Source: Candidatus Adlerbacteria bacterium
GTDB taxonomy: Bacteria > Patescibacteriota > Minisyncoccia > Phycocordibacterales > SBAW01
Length of the DNA stretch: 10,128 nucleotides
NCBI GenBank assembly: GCA_903824155.1
Contig: CAIJVL010000020.1
Span: 1-10,128 of the forward strand
Direction: 5' to 3'
In this document: positions 1 to 6,861 of the stretch, piece by piece
How positions within the stretch are numbered: the stretch's first letter is position 1
Layout: the number at the start of each line of letters is the position of its first letter
Translations under genes and position numbers: made by a program
Notes under the pieces: model-generated
Databases searched by the model: none
The model's input: the letters and a program-made list of their open reading frames with translations, nothing else
Told to the model about the DNA's origin: nothing

Positions 1-418
1 CCAGCGACTTATGTTCTTGATGCTGGGTTAAGAGGCGCAGCACGGCATTTTCCCCATGATAGGTCGGCACAATGGACACGCGCAGATCAACCGCCCTGCT
101 TCCGTCAGGCAGTTGGTAGCTAAAGCGTCCGTCTTGGCTGGCGGCATGCTCGTCGGTGCGCAAACCGGCAAGCACTTTGATGCGCGCAATTACCTCTTCG
201 TGGATATCCTTTGAAAATTCATACGCCTCATGCAGTACGCCATCAACCCGCAGCCGGACGCGCACCCCCTTGGCGGAAGGGTCTATATGTATGTCGGATG
301 CGCGCATTTGCTGTGCCTCAAACAGCACGGCATTTACCAGCGAGATGATAGAAAGATTGGCGCCGCGCGCAAGCTCCTGTTCGATGACTTCAAAAGCAGA
401 CAACGAGCCCGTTTCCAT
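1..418 (-). CDS. GspE/PilB-family secretion or pilus ATPase, N-terminal part (runs off the left edge)
   Basis: This is the first 139 codons of an assembly ATPase of the GspE/PilB superfamily, which powers type IV pilus extension or type II secretion from the inner face of the membrane. Family hallmarks are visible: RASDIHIDP at residues 39-47, RVRLRVDGVLHE at 53-64, the SQDGRF turn at 94-99, and DLRVSIVPTYHGENAVLRLL at 111-130, which is the conserved strand block before the Walker A loop. Walker A, the Asp box and Walker B lie outside the window. The start is the ATG at 418-416; an in-frame TAA sits four codons upstream, so no longer N-terminus is possible without a frameshift. Only about 20 residues precede the core, so the MshEN/N1E domain of full-length PilB/GspE is absent. 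PilT is unlikely because the ASDIH..DGVL block is of GspE type. No good Shine-Dalgarno is seen. It is read in the same direction as the deacetylase operon but is separated from it by a hairpin. Confidence 0.9.
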   Translation of the reverse strand, partial: METGSLSAFEVIEQELARGANLSIISLVNAVLFEAQQMRASDIHIDPSAKGVRVRLRVDGVLHEAYEFSKDIHEEVIARIKVLAGLRTDEHAASQDGRFSYQLPDGSRAVDLRVSIVPTYHGENAVLRLLTQHQEHKSL

Positions 419-521
419 AGTGAGCCGAGCTTACCAAAGCCGCCACCCCTGTCGACTTGACAGATATTAAATGAAATTGCTTATTTGAACCCACTTCAAG
501 GTCGAACCTTGAAGTGAAGGC
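419..521 (-). promoter_or_regulatory. Short intergenic region before the ATPase gene
   Basis: Reading on the minus strand, this stretch holds the hairpin at 492-516, then an A/T-rich part with a possible -10 (TAATAT at 469-464), but no convincing -35 hexamer at the right distance. A small inverted repeat lies at 449-463 (CTGTC, 5-nt loop, GACAG), close to where a transcript from that -10 would begin; it could be an operator or chance. The ATPase gene probably has its own promoter here, but the evidence is weak. Confidence 0.25.
492..516 (-). terminator. Perfect 11-bp hairpin after the deacetylase operon, candidate terminator
   Basis: The arms 492-502 and 506-516 are perfectly complementary (CACTTCAAGGT on the plus strand and its reverse complement) with a 3-nt loop. 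It begins 5 nt after the stop codon of the 740-residue protein, the usual place for an operon terminator. The sequence that follows on the minus strand (GGGTTCAAATAAG) has no run of T, so it is not a textbook Rho-independent terminator. It may instead act as a 3' end-stabilising stem or work with another factor. Confidence 0.45.
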
Positions 522-2744
522 TTAGTTAGAGAGTTGGGACATGCCTTGCTGCAGGGTGGTGACTTGGATGCCCGAGGACTTTACGTAGGAGACGAGCGAC
601 TGGAAGAAGGCCGGAGTGATGGAGTACGTGTCGCCGCCGGAGGCAAGTACGTCGTGGAGTTCGAACACGACCCAGCGCTTGTCGGCTTTGGCCTGGTCTA
701 TATATTTTTCGAGCGTTGCGAGATTAGATGTAGAGTCAACGCGAATGTCGTAGAGATCGTAGCGGTCGGTGACCGTGCCGTTAAGGCCATAGTAGCTGCC
801 GCGCGCCGCTTGGTAGCCGGCCGTTTTGACCGCTGCCTCGACGGTAGAGTTAACATCGCCAAACGGATATACGAATGTTTTTGGCGTAATGCCTTGCGCA
901 ACTAAATCGCTAAACGAGCCGCTTACCTCGCTCGTTAATTGCGCAGGAGTCAGCGTTGTGAGGAACGGGTGCGTACGCGTGTGTCCCCCAACTTCGTAGC
1001 CTTTAGCTTGCAGGTCTTTGATCTGCGTCCACGACATGTAGCCCGTGTCACCGCTGTCGGGCTCGGTCGTAATGATGTAGAAGCCCGCGTTTAAACCTGC
1101 AGTTTTAAGAATCGGCACGGCATTCTGGTATTGCGAAAGGAGGCCGTCGTCAAAGATAAACGAGGCCATTCCCTGTGCAAACGGATCGTTAAGCACAGTG
1201 AGCGAGGCGTTGTCGATGGTAAGCGTGCCTTTGGCAGCGAGGATATGCAGCACGGTAAAGGACACTGCTCCGGTAGGCGGGGTTATCTGCGCAGTGAGCG
1301 TCTTCCATGAAGCGGATGCGGGCACGGTTTGCAGCCACTCGTAATCGTACGTGCCGTCTTGCATGAGGTACTCGATGTCGAGCTCGGTCGGCACGGTTGC
1401 CATGTAGTCTTCGGAAAATTGGTACTGCGCATGAGTCGAGTCGGTGACGTGATCGAAGACCCAGTTGGCTGCGCCATCGGTGTAGCTGGTTACCTGCAGC
1501 TGCGCTGCTTTGCCGCCGCCGTTGCCCGCTACCGGATAGGTAAATTGGGGCGTGAGGTTGCCCCAGTAATCGTTGCTCCAGCCGGTCGGCGCGTTGGTTG
1601 AACCCGTCTCAAGGTTTCCGTTGGATATGAGGTTTGAAGGAGGCGGTGGCGGAGGAGGAGTAACGACAACCGGCGCAACAGTTACGGTAACAGTTGCAGT
1701 AGTGGTACCGGCAGAGTTGCCTGCACTAAGCGTGTACGTCGTGGTTGCAGTTGGGCTGACCGATTTAGAAGTGCCGGTTACTACTCCAACGCCGTTGTCG
1801 ATTGTGAGTAGGGTCGCGCCGGTTGTTGCCCACGCAAGCGTCGAAGACTGCCCCGCTGTTATTTTTGTTGGCGTTGCGGTAAACGAAGTGATAGTTGGTT
1901 TGGAAGGAGGAGGCGGTGGCGGAGGAGGCGTTACTACTACCGGCGCAACAGTGACCACAACAATCGCTGTAGTAGTGCCTGCCGAGTTGCCTGCGCTGAG
2001 AGTATAAGTAGTAGTGGCAGTCGGCGAAACTGATTTGGAAGTGCCGGTTACTGCGCCAATGCCCTGGTTAATAGTTACCAACGTTGCGCCGGTTGTTACC
2101 CATGAGAGCGTCGATGACTGTCCTGCAGTGATGCTTGAAGGCGCTGCAGTGAAGGAAGAAATAATCGGCATCGTTGGCGGTGGAGGTGGTGGAGGCGTGC
2201 CGGTGGTCGTTGTGCCAATCAATTGCAAAGAGTAGTCGTCTATCGCAAGTGAGCCGGTCGAGTGCATTACATGCTGGATGCGCACCTGCGTTACGCCGGT
2301 AGGAATGGTGGTGGTTGCCGTAAACTTTTGCCACGAAGCGCCCGCCGGCACCGTGCCGAGTGTGGCGAACGAGACCGCTTTGCCCGTGCTATCAAGATAT
2401 GCGGCAATAACGGGCACCGGCGCCGAGTTAAGAGAGTAGGCACTAAAGAGATATTGCATGCCGGCGGTTACGGCAACATTGGACGGCTGCCAAAAAATAT
2501 CGCCGCTTTTATATGCGGTGACCGTAATACCAAGCGCCTTGCTGCCATTGTTGCCGGCAACCGGATATGTAAAGGAGGTCGAATTGCCCACTGACGGCTG
2601 CGCCGTCCAACCGGTGGAGCTAGTTTCAAAGGAGCCGTTAGTGAACAGATTTGCGCCGTAGGTGTACTGCGTGTCCGCCTGCGCCGCAATCGGCAGTATG
2701 AGTGCTGCAAATAAAAGTGCTGCCGTAACTTTGCGCATTGTCAT
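522..2744 (-). CDS. Secreted multidomain polysaccharide deacetylase (NodB/CE4) with two lectin-like modules and two Ig-like repeats
   Basis: A 740-residue exported protein likely to remove acetyl groups from an N-acetylated glycan at the cell surface. Residues 1-23 form a signal peptide (K/R, hydrophobic stretch, AQA cleavage site). Then come a carbohydrate-binding-like beta-sandwich (about 31-176, starting NLFTNGSFE and ending in an AIDDYSL strand), a Pro linker (184-190), two closely similar Ig-like repeats (about 194-270 and 283-361) each followed by a Pro tract (273-280, 363-369), a second beta-sandwich (about 371-518) and a C-terminal NodB domain (about 525-740). NodB motifs: FDDG at 531-534 (catalytic base and metal Asp), HTRTHP at 588-593 (both metal His), YPFG at 626-629, and LHD at 696-698 (catalytic His). 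All are intact, so activity is expected; the substrate is not evident. The start is ATG 2744-2742; a second ATG two codons on would also leave a signal peptide. No Shine-Dalgarno is seen. It is the last gene of the operon, 23 nt after its neighbour. Confidence 0.92.
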   Translation of the reverse strand: MTMRKVTAALLFAALILPIAAQADTQYTYGANLFTNGSFETSSTGWTAQPSVGNSTSFTYPVAGNNGSKALGITVTAYKSGDIFWQPSNVAVTAGMQYLFSAYSLNSAPVPVIAAYLDSTGKAVSFATLGTVPAGASWQKFTATTTIPTGVTQVRIQHVMHSTGSLAIDDYSLQLIGTTTTGTPPPPPPPTMPIISSFTAAPSSITAGQSSTLSWVTTGATLVTINQGIGAVTGTSKSVSPTATTTYTLSAGNSAGTTTAIVVVTVAPVVVTPPPPPPPPSKPTITSFTATPTKITAGQSSTLAWATTGATLLTIDNGVGVVTGTSKSVSPTATTTYTLSAGNSAGTTTATVTVTVAPVVVTPPPPPPPSNLISNGNLETGSTNAPTGWSNDYWGNLTPQFTYPVAGNGGGKAAQLQVTSYTDGAANWVFDHVTDSTHAQYQFSEDYMATVPTELDIEYLMQDGTYDYEWLQTVPASASWKTLTAQITPPTGAVSFTVLHILAAKGTLTIDNASLTVLNDPFAQGMASFIFDDGLLSQYQNAVPILKTAGLNAGFYIITTEPDSGDTGYMSWTQIKDLQAKGYEVGGHTRTHPFLTTLTPAQLTSEVSGSFSDLVAQGITPKTFVYPFGDVNSTVEAAVKTAGYQAARGSYYGLNGTVTDRYDLYDIRVDSTSNLATLEKYIDQAKADKRWVVFELHDVLASGGDTYSITPAFFQSLVSYVKSSGIQVTTLQQGMSQLSN
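1638..2168 (-). repeat. Two tandem Ig-like repeats with polyproline linkers
   Basis: Repeat A (codons 194-280, about 1905-2168) and repeat B (codons 283-369, 1638-1898) align without gaps; by my count about 15 of 87 residues differ. The pattern is the common bacterial surface Ig-like type: TAGQSSTL-W near the front, a VSPTATTTYTLSAGNSAGTTTA core and a TVTVAPVVVT end. Each ends in a tract of 7-8 prolines; a similar tract (2175-2195) precedes repeat A. Although the 26-residue core is identical, most of its codons differ between the copies (see findings). Confidence 0.9.
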
Positions 2745-2767
2745 AAATATCTATTTTATAATTAATT

Positions 2768-4042
2768 TTATTCCCCTAACAGCGGCTGCACTTTGAACGA
2801 TACAATTGAATGCGGCGAAGCGTACTGGTTTTTGTCCCATGCTTCAAAACCAACCGTACCGCTCGAGGAAAGGTCGGGTATGTCCGCGCTCAGCACCTTG
2901 TCACCATTGGCGTAGCAGGTAACCGTGTGCCCTTTAACCTGCATGCCTGCCTTCATGCCCTGCCATGGCGCGTCGTTGTCTACCGGCAAAGGCGGCGTTA
3001 CGCCAAGCTCAGTTGAGACGCCGTTTTTTACCTCATAAATCTGCACGGTCTGACCATAGTATGAGTAGGCGCACGACGCGTAATTTTGCGAGTCGGTCAT
3101 GCGCGCCAACAAAGAAAAGGTGCTGGTAATGCCCCAGTTAACCGTAGCATTAACCGCATAGTCGCCCCACGCGCGGCCGCCGCGCAAAGTGACAAGCGAG
3201 TCGTTATAAGTGGGTGCTTGCGGGCCGATCTTAAGTGCATCGTCAGCCAATGCAAAGTAGCCGTAGTAGGAGTACCAGTGACTAAATGCATCGCCCGTAA
3301 AAGTTAAAGTGTACGGCAAGCCTTCGGGAGTTGAGGTTGCATACGGATTAAACGGCGGCCCAGCCTGCCACTGTGGCTGTACCCACGGGGCATGTGCGGC
3401 TGCATCGTTGCCAAACTGAATATCGTCGACATACGCGACTCCAGGGTTAGTGGTGCTGATAGAAACCGCACTCAATGTGTTGGAGCTGGATGAACCCATA
3501 AGGTTTGCAAGCGGGATTGTTACTACTTGCCATTGGTTGGGCACCAGCGCACCATTTGCTGCATACCAGCCAATTGACTGGCGCACTTGGGCAACGCCTT
3601 TGCCGTCGTACACTTCTATATATAAGTCGCCGACCGATGCATCAGGATATACCGCAAGAGAGATAGAACTGTACGATGCACGGCTGATAGAAAAGCCGCT
3701 TACGCCCATGCCCGCCCATGGCTGCATAAAGGTCATTTTAAGTGAACCGATGCCGGAGTGCACTTGCTCGCTGGAGCGCCAGTCTAAGTTGGTGTCCCAA
3801 TTCCATTGCTGAAGGCCTAGCGGCAGCGCATCTTGGTACAGCGCGCCGTTGGCTAGCGTAAAATGGCCTTGCTGCGCCTCAAACTCAAACGGGTCTTTGG
3901 TTGGGTCAAAAGAAACGCCAACTGCCGCTGCGTTAACGCTGGAAATATGCTGAAAGAAAAGAGTACCGCTTGCGCCTACTGACGTTAAAAGCAGCATGAG
4001 CGTCACCAGCCAAAATGATTTCCAAAAAGTATCAGATTTCAT
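2768..4042 (-). CDS. Membrane-anchored or secreted protein with two lectin-like beta-sandwich modules
   Basis: A 424-residue protein of unassigned exact function, probably a glycan-binding accessory of the neighbouring synthase/deacetylases. Residues 1-6 are polar with two Lys, 7-31 form a signal anchor or signal peptide (FWLVTLMLLLTSVGASGTLFF). Residues about 70-211 look like a galactose-binding/CBM-type sandwich, with aromatic-rich LQQWNWDTNLDWRS and the closing strand VAYVDDIQF at 203-210, which is typical of such modules. Residues about 243-418 look like a concanavalin A/LamG-type sandwich (DUF1080-like): LTFTGDAFSHWYSYYGYFAL, LLARMTDSQNYASCAYSY, and a final VGFEAWDKN...SIVSFKV. Two Cys (324 and 376) could pair. 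I see no catalytic acid pair diagnostic of a glycosidase. Its ATG lies inside the end of the upstream synthase gene (11-nt overlap, ATGAAATCTGA), with no Shine-Dalgarno, so translation is probably coupled. Confidence 0.85.
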   Translation of the reverse strand: MKSDTFWKSFWLVTLMLLLTSVGASGTLFFQHISSVNAAAVGVSFDPTKDPFEFEAQQGHFTLANGALYQDALPLGLQQWNWDTNLDWRSSEQVHSGIGSLKMTFMQPWAGMGVSGFSISRASYSSISLAVYPDASVGDLYIEVYDGKGVAQVRQSIGWYAANGALVPNQWQVVTIPLANLMGSSSSNTLSAVSISTTNPGVAYVDDIQFGNDAAAHAPWVQPQWQAGPPFNPYATSTPEGLPYTLTFTGDAFSHWYSYYGYFALADDALKIGPQAPTYNDSLVTLRGGRAWGDYAVNATVNWGITSTFSLLARMTDSQNYASCAYSYYGQTVQIYEVKNGVSTELGVTPPLPVDNDAPWQGMKAGMQVKGHTVTCYANGDKVLSADIPDLSSSGTVGFEAWDKNQYASPHSIVSFKVQPLLGE

Positions 4043-6647
4043 AAGGTGAGTGTACGGTGAGTGAATTATCTTCCGAGTATGCAGCGAGTGACATTACTTC
4101 TTGTCTCACCTGTACGGGGCTCTCAATCGAGCTTTGCATTGATGCTAAAATTTCCTGCGCCGGGACCGGTGGAGGCACCGCCTCCGGCATAGGCGTAACT
4201 TCAAGACCTACTGCGTTACTGAGCGCCGACATGTAAAAGCGCTTAGTCTCGCCCATCTTTGCAAACTTATTCCACACCGTGCCGCTGCCTTCGATGGCGC
4301 GGATAAAGCTTTTATATACGGTGTAGTACAAAAGCTGGCGGTACACAATGCGCTGGAGCGGCACTGCAACCATCAGCTTCCAGCGGCTCTGCTCGCCGCG
4401 GAGGCCCCAGGTGGCATACAGCAAATCGAGTATCGTAAAGATAACAAACGGCAGCACTAGCGTTTGCCACTCGCCAAAGATAAGGCCAAAGACAAGCGCC
4501 GAGTCGGCAAACGGATACGTTAGCGGCAGCAAAATGTTGTAAATAAAAATGTTAGGCATTACCACGAGGCTCATGATGCCGTCGGGCTTCTCTATCATTA
4601 CGCTTTTATGCTTCCAGAAGCACTGCATGGTGCCATATACCCAGCGGAAACGCTGCTTTAAAAAGTTTTTAATATTGTGCGGCGTCTCGGTGTAGGCAAT
4701 GGCGCCCTCTTCATAGATAACTTTTTTGCCCATGTGGAGCATGGTCAGCGTCATCTCTTGATCCTCGACCAGCGTGTCGGTATGAAAGCCTCCCGCCTCT
4801 TGTAAAAAGGCTTTGCGCCACGCGCCGGCCGGCCCGGGCACGACGCCTACCGCGCCGATTGTCGAAAAGGCCGTTTTGTCGATGTTTTGGCCAATAGCGT
4901 ACTCGAGCGTCTGAAAGATGTCCAAAAAGCCCGAACTGTCGGTCGTGCGCACCTTGCCTGCAACCGCGCCAACCAGTGGGTCGGCAAAATGCGGCATGAA
5001 TTTTCCAATAGCCTGCGAGTCCAACACCGCATCGGCATCCAAAACCGCAATGATACTGTACTTGGCGTCAGCAATGCCCACGTTAAGCGCATGTGCCTTG
5101 CCTCCGTTGGGGATGCTCATAAGCCGCACACCCTCGTTTGGATACGCCTCAATAACTTTGCGTACCTCATCGGCCGTGCCGTCGGTAGAGCCATCGTCTA
5201 TCACGACTATTTCGCGCGGATAGTAGGTACTGGCAATAACACTCTCGACCGTTGCGCCAATATTTTCCTTTTCGTTGTAAGCGGGAATAAGAATAGACAC
5301 GCCGGTTGGAACTTCTCCCTCGGGCAATGCTTTAGTGCCGCGGAAGTAGCGCACTAAAAGGAGCGTCACCAGTGCCAAGGAGCGCGCTACCACCAAAAGC
5401 AGCGTTGCGCTGATAACCGCCTCGAGCGCGCCGCGTATAACCGGAAAGAGGTTTACGTATACGGCCAAAATGACTGCGCGCGCTGTGTCGAGCAAGATAC
5501 TCCACGCAAGTGCCCAGCCGGTTAGGGGCGATACTACAACAGATGCAGGCTGTGCGCTCACGGAAATAGCGTGCATCAGCGCGCGCGTTGCGGGGCCGGC
5601 AACGCCGACCACGTCGGGGTTGGGGTTGCTGCTATTTAACAAACCATTATGCGATTGAAAGTTAAGCACCGCGGTTTGCGTCGCGCCGTCGTACACGCCC
5701 GAGAGAGCATACGGGTCCAAGTACTTTTGCGTATACAAAAACCATTGCATCTTCGACACGTCGCCGCCGGTCGTAAGGTCGGTATCGCCAAGCCGCATGG
5801 TAGTGCCCAGCGATACAACCGTTGGCGGTGTCAGCAAATCTTTAAGCGGCACTATGGTGTAGCCCTGGTCGTGCAAATACGCCACGATGCCATCTATTGC
5901 TTTGGCGGTGTTGGGGTCGTCATGAAACAGTACGATGTGCCCGTTAGGGACGTTTTGCAATGCGGTTGCAAGTCCGTCGACGACTTGTTGCGGATTTTTA
6001 GCCAGCCAATCTTTGGTATCGAGGTCCGAACCTACCGGCAAATAACCCAGCTGCAGCGCCCACTGCATATCTGGCGAAAGTTTGATGTACGGGTTAATGG
6101 TCGGATCTATGCCAATCCCAAGCAAGTATGGCGGGCGGTAAATAGTAGGCTTTTTGCCTGTTATGTTTGAAAGCAAGAAGCCGGTGGTATCAAGTTCGGT
6201 CGCAAGGCGCGAGTAGGATGAGTCTACCTCTTGCGAATGAGTAAAGGAGTGATCCTCGACATCAAATCCTTCTGCAGAAGCTTCTTTAACAATATCGGGA
6301 CGTACCAACGCTCCCTTGCCTATGTAAAAAAAGGTTGCGGTCGTACCATTTTTAGAGAGTGCGGCCATTATTGTCTCGGATGCGGGCGGGTTGGGACCAT
6401 CGTCAAACGTTAACGCGACTTTTTTATTGTTGGCGGCGCTGTAATAGTAGTGGTAGCGCTGGATAGCGTCGCCATAGGTAAGCGGCGCGTTTTTAAAGCT
6501 AAAAAAAGATACGCCAAAGAGGAATATCACGAGCGAACCAAACAAAAAAACAAGGCCCGCGACAGTGCCGGCACGAAAATACCACTTCCTGCGCGCAGTT
6601 GCGTCAAGAAATACAGAAATTGTAGTTGAGTGTTTAGAAGAAGCCAT
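4032..6647 (-). CDS. Bifunctional membrane NodB polysaccharide deacetylase - PG-binding-like domain - processive family 2 glycosyltransferase
   Basis: An 871-residue fusion expected to polymerise a beta-linked (probably N-acetylhexosamine) glycan on the cytoplasmic side and deacetylate it outside, as separate PgaC/IcaA and PgaB/IcaB proteins do for PNAG. Order: TM helix 26-49; NodB domain about 76-270 with TFDDGP at 80-85, HSFTH at 133-137, RPPY at 171-174, DTKDW at 210-214 and FHDD at 241-244; PG_binding_1-like domain about 283-360; hydrophobic helices about 379-402 and 409-433; GT2 domain about 448-680 with ILIPAYNE (452-459), IDDGSTDGT, NGGKAHALN, DAD (537-539), VEDQE (627-631, catalytic Asp 629) and QRFRW (665-669, the processive QxxRW motif); more membrane helices about 690-750; and a Pro-rich tail 815-871. 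Every catalytic motif is present. ATG 6647 is the only start that keeps the TM intact; AAAAGG lies just before it inside a hairpin. First gene of the operon. Confidence 0.95.
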   Translation of the reverse strand: MASSKHSTTISVFLDATARRKWYFRAGTVAGLVFLFGSLVIFLFGVSFFSFKNAPLTYGDAIQRYHYYYSAANNKKVALTFDDGPNPPASETIMAALSKNGTTATFFYIGKGALVRPDIVKEASAEGFDVEDHSFTHSQEVDSSYSRLATELDTTGFLLSNITGKKPTIYRPPYLLGIGIDPTINPYIKLSPDMQWALQLGYLPVGSDLDTKDWLAKNPQQVVDGLATALQNVPNGHIVLFHDDPNTAKAIDGIVAYLHDQGYTIVPLKDLLTPPTVVSLGTTMRLGDTDLTTGGDVSKMQWFLYTQKYLDPYALSGVYDGATQTAVLNFQSHNGLLNSSNPNPDVVGVAGPATRALMHAISVSAQPASVVVSPLTGWALAWSILLDTARAVILAVYVNLFPVIRGALEAVISATLLLVVARSLALVTLLLVRYFRGTKALPEGEVPTGVSILIPAYNEKENIGATVESVIASTYYPREIVVIDDGSTDGTADEVRKVIEAYPNEGVRLMSIPNGGKAHALNVGIADAKYSIIAVLDADAVLDSQAIGKFMPHFADPLVGAVAGKVRTTDSSGFLDIFQTLEYAIGQNIDKTAFSTIGAVGVVPGPAGAWRKAFLQEAGGFHTDTLVEDQEMTLTMLHMGKKVIYEEGAIAYTETPHNIKNFLKQRFRWVYGTMQCFWKHKSVMIEKPDGIMSLVVMPNIFIYNILLPLTYPFADSALVFGLIFGEWQTLVLPFVIFTILDLLYATWGLRGEQSRWKLMVAVPLQRIVYRQLLYYTVYKSFIRAIEGSGTVWNKFAKMGETKRFYMSALSNAVGLEVTPMPEAVPPPVPAQEILASMQSSIESPVQVRQEVMSLAAYSEDNSLTVHSPYEI

Positions 6648-6660
6648 TGCCTTTTGGCAT
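6634..6660 (-). other. Possible 8-codon leader ORF overlapping the synthase start
   Basis: ATG at 6660-6658 opens a short frame (MPKGNGFF, stop TAA 6636-6634) that overlaps the synthase start at 6647 in a different frame. It has a better Shine-Dalgarno-like match (AAGGG nine bases upstream) than the synthase itself. Its start lies in the 5' arm, and the synthase ATG in the 3' arm, of the same hairpin. Whether it is translated is not known; any short ATG frame can arise by chance. Confidence 0.25.
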
Positions 6661-6664
6661 GGCT
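6642..6664 (-). promoter_or_regulatory. Hairpin enclosing the synthase ribosome-binding site and start codon
   Basis: On the minus-strand RNA, AGCCAUGCC (6664-6656) pairs with GGC-A-AUGGCU (6651-6642), giving 9 bp with one bulged A and an AAAA loop. The start codon of the 871-residue protein (6647-6645) is in the 3' arm and the only Shine-Dalgarno-like bases (AAAAGG) are in the loop and arm. Such a fold would limit initiation unless opened, for example by a ribosome on the short leader ORF. The complementarity is seen directly; the regulatory role is inferred. Confidence 0.45.
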
Positions 6665-6681
6665 GGTTTCCCTTGCAGAAG

Positions 6682-6711
6682 ATTATACACGGAGCGTATC
6701 TAAAGCGCCAA
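6682..6711 (-). promoter_or_regulatory. Sigma-70-like promoter for the minus-strand synthase/deacetylase operon
   Basis: On the minus strand TTGGCG (6711-6706) and a perfect TATAAT (6687-6682) are separated by 18 bp. Transcription would begin near 6675, leaving a short 5' leader of about 28 nt that contains the 14-nt word GGGAAACCAGCCAT, the leader ORF and the start-codon hairpin. The position fits a single promoter for all three genes. Confidence 0.6.
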
Positions 6712-6737
6712 TGAGTTTATCCACTTTTGCTGTTTGC

Positions 6738-6768
6738 TTCACAAAAATGTGCGACGAAGGAGTATAAT
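6738..6768 (+). promoter_or_regulatory. Sigma-70-like promoter for the plus-strand leader or RNA
   Basis: TTCACA (6738-6743, one mismatch to TTGACA) and a perfect TATAAT (6763-6768) are separated by 19 bp. Transcription would begin near 6775, about 300 nt before the start codon of the plus-strand protein. It lies back to back with the minus-strand promoter; the -35 elements are only about 26 bp apart, so the two may compete or share a regulator. Confidence 0.55.
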
Positions 6769-6789
6769 TAGTCGATCAGGCATAGCAAA

Positions 6790-6861
6790 AGCCCACAGCG
6801 GGGCCAAGATACCCTGGGAAACCAGCCATAAGCTGGATTGTTCCTGGCCCCGCTGTGGGCT
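6790..6861 (+). repeat. 17-bp perfect inverted repeat with nested hairpin
   Basis: Arms 6790-6806 (AGCCCACAGCGGGGCCA) and 6845-6861 are exact reverse complements, separated by 38 nt. The loop folds further: GGAA (6817-6820) with TTCC (6841-6844), then CCAGC (6822-6826) with GCTGG (6831-6835) around a CATAA loop. This makes one long rod-like hairpin with an internal loop. No T run follows on the plus strand; on the minus strand the stem is followed by only four T. It begins about 15 nt after the predicted start of the plus transcript. Confidence 0.85.

Noticed and set aside
156..470. Plus-strand frames over the left edge
   Set aside because: They lie opposite the clear GspE/PilB frame and have no recognisable domain.
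1638..2195. CRISPR or other short DNA repeats suggested by the regular GGN blocks
   Set aside because: The regularity comes from encoded Ig-like repeats with Pro linkers; DNA identity between the units is low and there are no spacers.
6790..6861. Terminal inverted repeat of a small mobile element
   Set aside because: The arms are only 38 nt apart, no target-site duplication is seen at the outer ends, and the loop itself folds, which fits an RNA hairpin better.
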